Counted from the first letter of the stretch, positions 20,927-31,954 are shown. The stretch is DNA of 64,000 bases from Anthostomella pinea (GCA_963556695.1 CAUWAG010000007.1:3472001-3536000); one strand, 5' to 3'. Numbers and translations are program-made. The notes: generated by a model from the sequence alone, not told the origin.

Positions 20927-22557
20927 TTGTCTCAGTACCTGACTATCCTTGCCAAGGCGCAGAAAATTTTTCTCACAAGCTGGATGGCACCCTTTCACGA
21001 CAGGCCCCCAAACACGCCAGTGGCCGTCCCAAAGACGACTACTGGCGGCATGTTCAAATCCCCAGTCCCTAAAAGAACACATGACCCGGCAACCCCAAGC
21101 AGGCTCCGCCAGGCACTGCTCGACGACATCAACAGCAGCCCGTCACAGGTCTCTGAGGCTGACTTCACCACTGTTTCCCCTCTGAAAGGAAAATCCCGAA
21201 ATATCATTAATAGCAGCACCATTGATATGGAATTACCTCAGTCAAGCGAAATCCCTACAGACCAAGCCATTGGAGGTGATACAGGGAACAAAGTCTCCTC
21301 TTCAGAGTGCCAGGACCAAGTTGCCAAAATACTGACTAAAGACAAGCATCTCTATGAAGCCAAGATAACAATATTTCAGGAGTGTGCTGCAGCAGTCAAT
21401 AAGACACTTGAGAAAGCTGGAACCGAACTATACTCTCATGCCAAGGAGTTCAGCACTTTCTTCTCCAAATGTCTGAATGAGTGGCTGGAAACCCGAGATC
21501 TGACCACAAGAAAGGCCACTTCTGGGGGGATAGAAATAGGGAAGCCCACCATGACCTTCGCCCAAGCTGTCTCTGGCCAACGACAGCATCCATGGATAGT
21601 CAACACTACCATAAAAAAACACAGCCTAGTGCCCTTATCACTATCAACCAATTGAAAAGGAAACAGGATGATCTCCGGGTTTTTGTCTGCATGAATAATA
21701 GCCATCTTGAGCCTTATGGAATCAAGTCTACACTAAACAGAAGACTTAAGCTCCACCCTCAGGAGCTTAGAGAAGTGACACGGTGTCCTTCTGGATTTAC
21801 CTTACACCCAAGGGACAAGCCAACTCAGGCTAAGCTTCTGGCTTTCCAAGAAGAAATTGCTGACATTCTCAAGGCACAAAAGATTGAGACCCACACAGTC
21901 TGGCATCATTACAAGGTCGATGGATGCCCAAGAAAGGTCATCAGTGCAGAAGGGTTCACAATCGATATTACCGACACTGTTGTTGCCGATGAAGTTGAAG
22001 CCCAAACAGGCGACAGACCTCTGAGGTGCATACTCTCAAAGAACACGACTGATTCTGATCCAGAAACCACGTGGATAATCTCTCTGCCCAGTGCAGCAAG
22101 GAAACCATTCACTCTTTTTGCCCACTCAATGACCTCAAGGCATATTCAACACACCCCCAAGGTTCACCAGTGTGCAAGCTGCTTCAGATACCATGGTAGG
22201 AATTACCGATGCGAAAAGCAAGTATGTGCACACTGCGCCAACACAGTACACCAGGGAGAGTGCGAAAAACCAATCCCAAAGTGTGTCAACTGCAAAGGAC
22301 CTCATGCTGCCAATTTCAATAAATGCCCTGCCCGCCTCAAGGTTGTGAAAGGTACCATCCATAAGCACACATGGGAACAAATCCAGAAAATAAGGCTAGC
22401 CGGGGAAAGAGCCAGATCCAAGGCCTTCAATGAAGCAGGCAGAAACCAAGCTGGGTCAACACCCAGCAATAATAACAAAGACACCACAATGCAAATCGAC
22501 ACAACAGATACAACTCATCCCAGAGATGCCGATACCATTATTGTCAGTCAATGTTAG
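20927..22557 (+). pseudogene. LINE ORF1 (nucleic-acid-binding Gag-like protein), one frameshift
   Basis: The protein is read in two frames. The first (20927 to about 21615) runs to the TIKK segment; the second continues in the -1 frame from KTQPSALITI to a stop at 22555-22557. The switch falls on a run of seven A (about 21611-21617), where one more A, or a -1 slip on A-AAA-AAA, would join the frames. The C-terminal half has three zinc knuckles (about 22171-22326): CASC...H...C, CAHC...H...C and CVNC...H...C, as in ORF1 proteins that bind the element's RNA. The start is uncertain; 20927 is the first ATG of the frame. The stop overlaps the ORF2 start codon in ATGTTAG. Confidence 0.8.
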
Positions 22558-25500
22558 GTACATCAAACGAAACACATCGACACAGGCATCTAGTCATCCA
22601 TTCTATGAATACAGCAGGAGGACAAAAGAGTGCAGGCCCTACAGAGTTAGCCATCAACCTGGCTGACTACAAAAGAGAACAAGCAGACATCATTCTGATG
22701 CAAGAGCCCTGGGTTGGCATACCACCAGGCAGAAGAATGGGAGTAAAGACACACCCCAATTACAATATATACTCCCCAGTGGATTCCTGGGACAGCGACA
22801 GTACACGGCCCAGATCTCTCATCTATGTGAGAAAACACCTTTAAGCGGATCAATTTCGGCCCTATGCTACACAAGACATCACCTGGGTCAAGGTACATGG
22901 CATCACTTTTGCCAGTGTCTACCGGCCATGTGACAACCCACAGGAAGTGGATGATATTCTGGAAGTATGGACTCCACCTTTTGGCTGTGTTATAGCTGGA
23001 GATTTTAATGCTGGCGACATATCCTGGGACTCGAGCAATCCAGGATATCATGGTGGCGTCATACTGGCACAGACTATGGCAGACCACGGACTGGATCTGA
23101 TTTCTGAACCAGATGTCCCAACACATAACGATGGAAATGTACTGGATCTGGTGTTCTCAGATGTCCCCATGGCTGAAGCCTCAGTCAATAATGCACTTCA
23201 GTGCACCTCAGATCATAAGATATTACGAATAGTCATTCCAATTCAGGGAGATCGGGACCGAGTTCCTAAGGCCAATCATTGGATAGTACCGGACGATAAA
23301 CTACAAGAGCTGGCAGACAATGTCCAAACCAGGATTCATGAACTCCCCCGGCTGGGTGTTTGTTTGTTTGTTTTGTATTTAACGTGGGGGGTAGCTCCTC
23401 AGTAGTGCAAACCACGCCTCCCAGAGCCATTGCATCGCAAGGTTGTAGAGGTGTCAAATTAGATACATTCAGATCCGCGCACGAGCCTATCCTCGCTGTA
23501 GCGGTACCAATCTGGAGTGTTCAGATGGTTTTAGTCAATACCCAAGCACAATTCCGTCAGAAAAACCTCCTATCTAGTGACAAAGCGACCCAGTGAACCT
23601 CAGTTCTCTGGTGTACATAACGTTCCAGTAGCCGTTCGATATATGTCGCATTGGTGGGTGGAATAGGTGTTTGTTATCTGCTGGCGAGGGAAACCACAAG
23701 GGGGAAAACCTCGCAGGAGTGGGTATTGTGGAGACAAGCTGCTTGGCTATCGGGCTCTGCGATAAAATGGGGCCTCTCCACTGTCGTGTGCTGGTTATCG
23801 ACTCGCACAAGCCGGGTCAGAAAGGGGGCCATAGCAGGATTCGAACCCACTTGTTCTCGTCGCCCACCGCACAACGAGAACACAACCAGGCGCATTTGAC
23901 CATTGCGCCATACGGCCCCCCGGCTGGGTGTATCCCCTGGCCAGGTAGATACCTTTACACAAAGCTTGATCAATATAATTCAAGGCTGTATCAGGACAGT
24001 GGGCAAGAAGCCCCATCAATCTAGGCCCACTGCTAAGTGGAATGATGACTGCAAAGCAGCTGTTCAGACATACAGGGCCCTTTCTAAACAGACCACAAGC
24101 CAAGAAGGGCGAAATTCAGCCCGACAGGAATTTCGCTGTGTGGTCCGAAAAGCTAAGAGAGAGTACTGGCGGACTCTAATTGATTCAGCGACTGAACCAA
24201 AAGACCTGTACAAAATTATTTCCTGGCACAAGCTGTCAGCAGGATTGCGTTCCCCCCTAATCATCATAGGGGACCAAATCTTTGAGTCACAAGAGAGCAA
24301 GGCAAATGCACTACGCTTAGCCACGCTTAAACGAAGTACCCCAGACAACGATATCATCGACCCCTGGTCTGCTCAGATCACACAAGCCAAGCCACACATC
24401 CCCCTTGAATACCATGTCGGACTAGAAGAGGCTGAAGGGTGCACTATAGGGACCAAGAGCAACTCCCCAGGAGTAGACACCCTCACAGTACGGATTCTGA
24501 AAGCTTGCTGGCCAGTCATTGGGGAGCATATCAGAGCCCTTTTCCAGACCTGTCTACAGATTGGACACCACCCTAAACCATTCAAAGTAGCTGAGGTGGT
24601 GATGATCCCAAAGCCAGGCAAGAAAGACTATTCTAACCCCAGGGCCTACAGACCAATATCGCTATTATCATGTCTTGGCAAAGGCCTAGAACGACTCATT
24701 ACAAAAAGAATTGCCTGGTTTGTCATCAAACTTGGAATTCTAGCTCCACAATATTTTGGAGCTCTGCCAAAGCGCTCTGCCGCCGACTTGGTAGCTGCAC
24801 TCATACACGATATTGAGCAGGCCCTTGACCAAGGCCTTGTTGCAACGGTAGTCACAACAGATGTAAAAGGGGCCTTCGACGCTGCCCTAATGGGACGGCT
24901 GGTGGTTCGCATGAGAGAACAGGGCTGGCCAGACTTTCTCATAAGATGGGTCCAGTCATTCATGTCTGAACAGTCCGCAAGAGTTCGGTTTAAAGGTATT
25001 GTGACCGACATAAAAGCTCTCACTTGTGGGCTACCACAAGGCTCACCAGCTTCTTCAATCCTTTATATGCTGTATACAGAGCCAATCTGTGCCCGACTCG
25101 GTATGAAAAGGAGACACTTTGGATATGCAGACGACCTAGCGACTCTCTGTATTGGAAAGAACCTTAAGGAAACAGCTATAGAGGCTTCTAAAAACCTTCA
25201 TTTACTTAACCAATGGGGACACAATAATGCTATTGAGTTTGACCCCGACAAAACCGAGATCATGCACTTCTCACAGAAAAAGAACTCAGACAATCCTCTG
25301 GTCCGCCACAGGACAATAAACAGAACAGCAAAGAACTCCATATGATGGCTGGGTGTCTTCCTGGATAAAAAACTGAACTTCAAAGATCACGTTTCCTACT
25401 GGGCCAAGAAAGCTAGTAAGGTAGCAAACCACCTTCGAGGACTATGCAACATAGTCAAAGGACTTCTAGTAAAGTCAACCAAGAGGGCTGTGAAAACTTG

Positions 25501-26815
25501 TGTTATTCCTATTCTTACACATGGCCTGGAGGCCTGGTACCCAGGAATGAAAAAAATTAGGAGCTTAGGTGGGACATCAGTATGTCGCATTAAAGGGCTT
25601 CTTAGAACGATAGATGCTGTACTACAAACGGCAATCAGAACTATCTTGCCAGTCTAGAAAACACACCCTGGACATATCCTACACTTTGAATCACAGATTC
25701 CTCTAACAGGAATTCTTGCAGAGTCAATAAGAAGACGTCACGGCCTCCGACTCGGACGAGTAGATCAGAGACACCCTCTTGTTGACAGGCTCCAAATACA
25801 AGCTCGCAAAGAACCAACAAGGCTACAAAGAAGCTTCCAACTAGTCCCTGACTTCCAGAGACCAATACTTACCAAGCCATTATGAAAGAAGCCCCCAGTC
25901 CGTAAAAACAAAAACAAAGAAATAGAGCTCTTCAAGCAATGGCTATAAGAAAGAAATACGAACACTGACCTTATCATCTATTCAGATGGATCACAATTGG
26001 ACGACCAAGGCACAACCCGCACTGGATGGGGCTATACCATCAGGAAAGGCGGCACTACACAAGAAGTATACCGGGGAAGGGGCAGACTTCTACAAGCAGA
26101 AGTAGTGGATGCTGAAGTCCATAGTGCTCTCCAAGGTCTTGCAACAGCCAGGGCAATTGGACACGGAAAACAGCTATATGTCTGCCTGGACAACACATCA
26201 GTGGTGGATGGGCTCAATGGGACTCCACCCGAGACATCACAGAAAAATTTTCTGCGATTCCAAGAACTCGCCACAGCACACACTCCTGGAGTGACCGTCA
26301 AGTGGATTCCTGGACACAGAGATATTAATGGTAACGAAGCTGCCGATATATTAGCAAAAGAGGGTGCTATGCTAAAAACAGACATAACAAACCTTCCTAC
26401 AATCTCTTGGGTTAAGAGAGATCTCAAGAGAAAGGGCAAGAAAGAGTTCAACCAATGGTAGAAAGACCAATCAGAACCTAAATATCAAGAAGTATACTCA
26501 CATACAGTAACTGAAAGAGGCCTTATATCCTTTAAGAAGAGCACTTTACACAGACTTTTAGCGGCCAGATCTGGACATGGCGACTTTGCCAGATACCACG
26601 AACGCTTTGGGCATACAGACTCGAACAACCACTGTAGCTGTGGTGAAAAGAAAATACCACAATATATTTTCTTTTGTAAGAGGTTAGGAAAAAATTGGTT
26701 GTTGCCTAGGTACTCGCCTAGGACAGCCTGTTTACAATACTTAGGGGAGAGGAGCACAGAATGGGCAAAATTCGTGGAGAAGAGCAAATTCTTTTCATCA
26801 ATCTGTCCTCGATAG
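22551..26815 (+). pseudogene. LINE ORF2 (endonuclease, reverse transcriptase, RNase H), decayed and split by a SINE
   Basis: The endonuclease (22551 to about 23300) keeps its hallmarks IILMQEPW, AGDFNAGD and TSDHKIL. SINE B then interrupts the frame (23360-23931 with duplication). The reverse transcriptase follows (about 24570-25330) with PKPGKKD, TTDVKGAFD, LPQGSPAS and the catalytic YADD at 25124-25135. The RNase H (about 25975-26400) has YSDGS, an internal Glu, NTSVVDG and a final GNEAADILA. A Cys-rich end (CSCGEK) precedes the stop at 26813. In-frame stops lie at 22842 (TAA), 25343 (TGA), 25655 (TAG), 25883 (TGA), 25946 (TAA) and 26459 (TAG). Each can be derived from CAA, CAG or CGA by one C-to-T change. 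Confidence 0.9.
23360..23916 (-). mobile_element. SINE copy B, inserted in LINE ORF2 in reverse
   Basis: 557 bp, read on the minus strand from the tRNA-like head (about 23916-23823) to a (CAAA)n tail at 23360. The box A complement CCATTGCGCCA is at 23900-23910 and the box B complement GGATTCGAACC at 23837-23847. It is flanked by 15-bp duplications CCCCCGGCTGGGTGT (23345-23359 and 23917-23931). Its last ~97 bp differ from the LINE 3' end at only about six positions. Insertion plus duplication is 572 bp, which shifts the ORF2 frame by two. It is younger than the host LINE. Confidence 0.9.
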
Positions 26816-27038
26816 ATAGCTGTTCTTGAAGGACCAGATGGATGACCCCAAGGTCATACCGCCGCAACAACGGGGATGGGCCCTTGAGCGGGACTGACTG
26901 TACTTATTTTCTTGAGACCTCCACAACCCTGCGATGCAGAGGCTCTGGGAGGCGTGGTCTGCACTACTGAGGAGCTACCCCCCACGTTAAATACAAAACA
27001 AACAAACAAACAAACAACCAATCAACCAACCGTCACGC

Positions 27039-27387
27039 AACGTAAGCGCTTCAAAACATAGCGAAAAGTAGTCATATAAAACGAAATAAATTAATCACTA
27101 TGATGATTTGTTATAGAATTAAGCTGCGTAGTAGCGACCACCAGGGTCTCAAGGACGATGGGACGTGGCAAGCGGTCCACTATGTGTGCTAGCTACATAC
27201 ATTTGTGGCTCCCAAAGCCAATTCAAACCTTCGTCAGTGTATCACCGGTCAGGTCCTTCTGTCTGTGTGGCTGACTGCCTATGGCTGATTTGTGGCTTTT
27301 CGGTCTTTTAGAACCACCATAAGCCAGGTAGAGAGACCAGCCAGGAAGATTGTCATCAGTATTATTTCCCAGTTGGACATCCCTGAG
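27039..27387. other. Intergenic region between LINE and RBR gene
   Basis: About 0.35 kb downstream of the outer target-site duplication, with no recognised gene apart from the 3' flank of the RBR-type gene. Confidence 0.4.
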
Positions 27388-28565
27388 TTAGTCCCCCTGG
27401 CGATGAGGTGTATGGCCTCCGTTTGCGCGGAGATTGTTCGTATGCGATCGGCAGTTTGTCCTGTGATAGTTGTTACCCCAATGGATGATAGGGTGCTGGG
27501 GAGCGAGACAGTCATAGCAGAACTCGTGCCCGCATGGTTCTGCGATGGATGTCAGTATTTAATCTTATTCTGTGTTCTTCATACGTTATCGACTCCCAGG
27601 TTGGTAACTTATTCAGTATGAAGAAGATGGAGACCAGCCTTGTGTTTGTGTGAAAGGGCTTACGTGCGTATGCAAGTCATGTGTGAACTGTGTAATTGGG
27701 TCAGTCGACCGTGTCATTGAGTCAATGTAAGTCTTCCACTTACCAGCCCGTAATCTTCTGTACATCCATCTTGCACTTCGGGCATGGCTTAGAGTCTTTT
27801 TTCACAAGTCTTCGGGATGCCTCGTCGTCATTTCTTCGTTGTCTGGCACTAGCTCGATAGTCGGCTTTGAGTTGTGGGAATAGGTAGCGAAGGGCATCAA
27901 GTAGTAAGTATACCGGAGCCATATCAGCTGGATCAACCCGTCATACCAAGCAGGAGCGTTGTTCGCGTCGAATTGATGGCAATTGAAGCCAGTATGCCAG
28001 GGCAAGCGGTGCACGACACAGGTCTGCTGGTGGCATTTGCAGCATGTAAGGATAGGCTCTGCCTGGCCGGCGGGATGTAGCTGTCCCGACTCGCAGCCAT
28101 GGGCGCACCAAACAAAATCCGGGTCTTTTTCCAGGAAGTGGTTCCTCTGTATCTCGTCGTATCTCGCAATCTTTCAGCGTCAACGGATGCTTTGACGATC
28201 AAGAGATCCAGCGGCGAGTTGCATTCTGGACAAGCTGCATGGCCATTGCGGTTACGTATGTCGCTGCGGATGGTTTGTTGCACACAAGTACTGCATGTAT
28301 TTGAATCATACTTGCAGTCCAATCCTAGTGTAACCGTTGGAAAATATGCAATGGGAAGGTCTTCCGTACAGACAATACATTCTTTAGTCTGTGGATTGGC
28401 CTGCATGGTCTGACATGGCTGGGACTGTTGAACAGCTCCCGGCCGGGCAAAAGGATTGCTTCTAATAGACTTCATATCTGACAGAGATGGCTTTGAATAG
28501 GTGTCGTTGTTTTTTGGTATAGGGACTGGTCTGTGTGCCGATCCGAATAGGTAGTATTTTGTCAA
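27388..28565 (-). CDS. RBR-type (RING-IBR-RING) E3 ubiquitin ligase, frameshifted
   Basis: The first RING is read from 28565 down to about 28173 (CIVC...CSTC...CPEC). The IBR follows in another frame (about 28171-27947; WCAHGC...CCKCHQQTC...H...C). The second RING is split over exons near 27848-27744 (PCPKCKMDVQKITG), 27687-27664 (SHMTC) and 27539-27388 (CGHEFCYDC, then HPIIHWGNNYH). RING1 and IBR adjoin without room for an intron. Adding one T at about 28170 joins VDAER to ARYDEIQ, so a 1-nt deletion is likely. The phases of the two smallest 3' exons also fail to chain by one base. Ariadne-like ligases transfer ubiquitin through a Cys in RING2. The gene is a pseudogene or carries sequence errors. 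The N-terminus is uncertain. Confidence 0.7.
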
Positions 28566-29047
28566 AGGCAGGATACTTGATCGCTGAAGTGAGCCATAGT
28601 AAGGCTTTCGATGAGGTCTTTATACGCAATCATGCTTTGACGCCTTAGGCATGGTAAGGACAGCATCAGGCCTTCGTTTCTGGTGTCTGCGACATTGGTC
28701 AAGAGGCTTTAAGGCTGGCGTATATCGCAACAGCGCCTGCCAGATTTCTCGGCTGAGTACTATGCCTCGATATATGAAGTTTCGAGATGCTTCGGTAAGG
28801 AATGGCTCAGCCAACTGAGTCGATTTTCTTGTTGGCGCGAGTTCGAGACAATTGCCATCTTTTCATGCGGTTCCTTCGAAATCATTGAGTCCAAGCGGGT
28901 ATTCAAAAACGAGAGCTAGGCATGGAATCCCAGCAAAGGGTATCAATGGCTAGGACACTCGTTGATACAAAATGAAGAAGGAAACATCATTTTCATCGCA
29001 TTAGACAAGTCAAACTTGCAAGATACACGTAATCCTACACTCATCCC
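28566..29047. other. Intergenic region upstream of the RBR gene
   Basis: About 0.48 kb. A 64-codon minus-strand frame at 28620-28814 could be an upstream exon of the RBR gene, but nothing supports it. Otherwise no feature was seen. Confidence 0.4.
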
Positions 29048-29967
29048 TCACCACTTCTCGATGAAGGGTCGGATATCGACTTCCCAGGTGAATCCCGATC
29101 TGTGCTGCGTGTGCAAGTTCCAGTACGTCTCGGCGATCTGCATCGAATCAGCCACACCATCAATTAGTTAGTTTGCTTGAAGAGCACTTACCGAGTCAGG
29201 ACTGATCTTGCTGTCCTCCCCACCACCGTTAACGCTATAGCCCGCAGTCTTCGGGATATCGATCACGCCGTCAATGACCGCATGCGCGACGTGTACGCCC
29301 TTGGGGCCGTACTCGCGCGCCAGCGACTGTGTCAAGGCGCGCTTTGCCCACTTCGTCGACGCAAAGGCGGCGAACCTGGCCGAAGCCTTGACGGAGGCCG
29401 TCGCGCCCGTGACGATCAGCGAGGGCGGGTGAGGCGACGAACTGACGGCGTCCTCGAGGAGCGGGAGTGCCTTCTGAGCGAAGTTGAAGAAGCCTCGGCT
29501 ATCCGACATGTCAGCTTGCTTCCCCTTGAGGTATTTGATGACTTCTCGTTGGAAACATACATGTTCGCATCAATACTGGCGTCAAACTCCTCCGGCTTAA
29601 TCTCGAGGAATGGTTTCGGTGCCAGCCTGGCAGATGCGTTGTAGATAGCGGCGGCGAGCTTGTGGCCCGGCAGCTCCTTGCCGATAGACTCAAAGGCAGA
29701 CTCCAGAGCCTTGATGTCGCTCGCGTCGGTGCTGATGCCGACGGCCTTGCCCCCGGCGTCGTTGATCTCCTTGACCGTGTCCTGGTAGCTACCGGGGGTT
29801 CGGGCGAGCAGGACCACGGGATACGCCTTTGCGAATCTCAATGCGGCAGCGCGGCCTGAGTGAATGGGTTAGTCATGACATCACCGTCCTGAAAGGGAGG
29901 TTATGCTCAGACCTGTGCCGGGCCCCGCTCCTACGACCACGGCGAAGAGCTTTTGTGTAGACGCCAT
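29048..29967 (-). CDS. Short-chain dehydrogenase/reductase, atypical (Tyr replaced)
   Basis: NAD(P)-binding SDR-fold protein of 248 aa in four exons: 29967-29913, 29855-29561, 29498-29192 and 29137-29048. Introns are 57, 62 and 54 nt, all GT-AG. The cofactor motif VVVGAGPGTGRAA spans the first splice. The NAS-type block reads AIYNASA, and the second half has IVTGATAS. At the place of the catalytic YxxxK the sequence is FASTK, so the active-site Tyr is Phe while Lys is kept. This is typical of a divergent fungal SDR group and makes classical hydride-transfer chemistry doubtful. The last exon, with the WEVDIRPFIEKW end, is recovered only by splicing at 29191. It is transcribed away from the next gene. 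Confidence 0.88.
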
Positions 29968-30565
29968 TATGAATAATCGATTGGTATTGGTAGTTATGAA
30001 CGGATGTCGTGGGTGTGGAAAGAAACTTAGGAATGTGTTGAGGTGATGAGTAGGAATGTTCCCTCTTATAGAGAAGACGATTCTGTCGACACCTAATTGT
30101 CAGCAGTAACTTCAGCACCTTCAGCGCGGTGCCCGACGCGTATTACTAATGCTCGCACTCCCCGCAATCACGCCAGTCGACGCCATTTCCCATGTCGTTG
30201 ACATACATTCGATGTATCGAACTTGACGGCACCTTCTTGCCACGGCGCCGCCAAATGTAAGCCAGTCATAATAATCAGAAATAATGTGGTGACCATTCGA
30301 GTCGTTCGATGTTCAGTAATCTGACTGTTCGGTGCTGCAGGCGCTTTGAACATTGGCCCTAGCCCCTGAACAGCCACACTTAGGGGCAGTTCAGTCACAC
30401 AGTTCTCGTTATTCCACCAGCCACCCTGGCAGCATAATATTACTCACGAAGTTGTGGGGCTTTGTGCACTCGAATCTCTTGGGCGGGCAGTCGGGACGTT
30501 AAACTCATCACGCGAATACTGCTCCCAGAATGGCATTCTGAACTCATTCGCGGCGACAGCATTCA
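29968..30565. promoter_or_regulatory. Divergent intergenic region, SDR and uncharacterised gene
   Basis: About 0.6 kb between divergent start codons. No gene or named site was recognised. Confidence 0.4.
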
Positions 30566-31954
30566 ATGCCAATCTCACCCTTCCGCTCTCGCATCGGCTT
30601 TGGGCGCTCACAATGCGTACCTGTACTCCGCAGCTTTACGACCACCAAGGCCGGCGAGGGGGCTGGAAGAGTGCTTGTCGCAAGAGCAAGAAGAGCGTTG
30701 GCATCAGAACAACAATCTCAATCTCAGACTGCCAACAACCGACGGCGAGCTCCACCCCTACCTCCAAATGTACGACCTCTGTGGCGAACCCGCACATCGC
30801 CTCAACTATGCCCGTTCAACGCCCGCAAAGTCACGACGGACAAGCTGGTGAGGATGTACACACGCAGGCTCAACAGGAACAACCCGCTTCAAATCAGGAA
30901 TCTTCCGGGCTTTTTGGAATCTCAGGTCTGGATTGAGCACGCCAACAACCCGGATGGCTCATTCAAGATTCCGCGACTTCCGCTGGTGGGATCACCCACC
31001 CCCGACTTTGCTCTTCTGAGGGACATCTTGGCAAGCGCAAACCCGGGCATTATCGACAACAAGATGAAGTCGGGCACTAGTCAACCCTCCCAGACGCGCG
31101 CCGTCTTTGACATATTTGACGACCTCGAGGCTGAGTGCAAGATCACGCGCGGCGCGCTCCGGGCGAATATCCGCCCCTGGTCCAGTTCCGCGACTGGCTG
31201 CAGCAGTCCGAACGGTATAAAAGCCCGTCTTTCGACAGAACCATCGCCGAGATACTCGCAGCGCACCGCTCCAAGCCGATGTCATGGGTACCCTTCAAGG
31301 CCTCGCTTGGCTTCGTCCGCGCCGTCTATCAGTACAACCGCGCCCGGGAGGCGGCCCACGAACAGGGTAGCGCCAGCTGTATCGCCGGGCTGTACGGCCT
31401 GGTGGTGCTAAAGGAAACGCTGTACGAGGAGTTTCCATTCCGCCCCATCATCCGCGATATCGGCTCGTCTACGTACAGCACCAAATCGTGCAGTCTCCGG
31501 GTCGGGGTCCGGCCGCTGCGTGCCGACATGCGTCGCTACAAGCACAGCACCGTCGTGATCGGTCAGTTGGCCGGGTACAGCATCGTGACGCTGGTTCCGC
31601 CCCGGCTGAAAGCGCTCAACGGTCTGTCTCTGGAGTTTCATTGGAGCGTGCCCAATACGTTTCACAATGACACCATTCGCTTTCCGCTCGGCCAGACAAA
31701 GTTCGCGCTGTCGAGCAAAACGTGGACGCGCGAGTTGGAGAATGAGCTGAATAGCGCTGGCGACATTCTTCTGTCAACCCTGACGCCTGTTGGTTCCTCC
31801 GGGGTGGTGGTATGGCGTTCGGAGCATCAACAACGGACTGGAGTTGAACGCGAGCGTCACGTGGTTCCTGGCTCGCGGCGACATGGACGTCGAAGAGCCG
31901 GACGAACCCGAGGTCAACGCCTCGAAGAGTTATGCTCCACATGTTGAGATATAG
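30566..31954 (+). CDS. Uncharacterised fungal protein, two single-base frameshifts
   Basis: Coding signal runs through three frames without usable introns. Frame 1 (from 30566) carries an Arg-rich N-terminus and the LVRMYTRRL to LRA segment. At 31161-31165 one missing base would join it to EYPPLVQFRDWL in frame 2. Frame 2 runs through KPMSWVPFKASLGFVRAVYQYNR to STLTPVGSSG. At the GGGG run 31801-31804 one surplus G separates it from frame 3, WWYGVRSINNGLELNASVTW, which ends with TAG at 31952-31954. Repaired, the protein would be about 462 aa. No domain was recognised. The basic N-terminus could be a mitochondrial presequence. The two indels point either to pseudogenisation or to assembly errors. 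Confidence 0.6.

Larger units (their letters stand above)
20843..27014 (+). mobile_element. Full-length non-LTR retrotransposon (LINE, Tad1/I-like, with RNase H)
   Basis: The element runs from just after SINE A's tail to a (CAAA)n tail at 27014. It is flanked by 13-bp duplications CAACCAATCAACC (20830-20842 and 27015-27027). It is 6.17 kb, or about 5.6 kb without the nested SINE B and its duplication. A short 5' leader is followed by ORF1 (zinc knuckles) and ORF2 (apurinic-type endonuclease, reverse transcriptase, RNase H). This order is that of fungal Tad1 and I-type elements. Both ORFs are broken by a frameshift and several C-to-T nonsense changes, so this copy is not autonomous. The last 100 bp before the tail are shared with the SINE. 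Confidence 0.92.

Noticed and set aside
27279..27515. Separate small membrane protein on the minus strand (NWEIILMTIFLAGLSTWLMVVL)
   Set aside because: It overlaps the last RBR exon in another frame. One hydrophobic run in a shadow frame is not enough support.
31131..31185. 51-nt GT-AG intron to explain the first frame switch in the 30.6-kb gene
   Set aside because: Its length is a multiple of three, so removing it leaves the frame unchanged and does not lead into the second frame.
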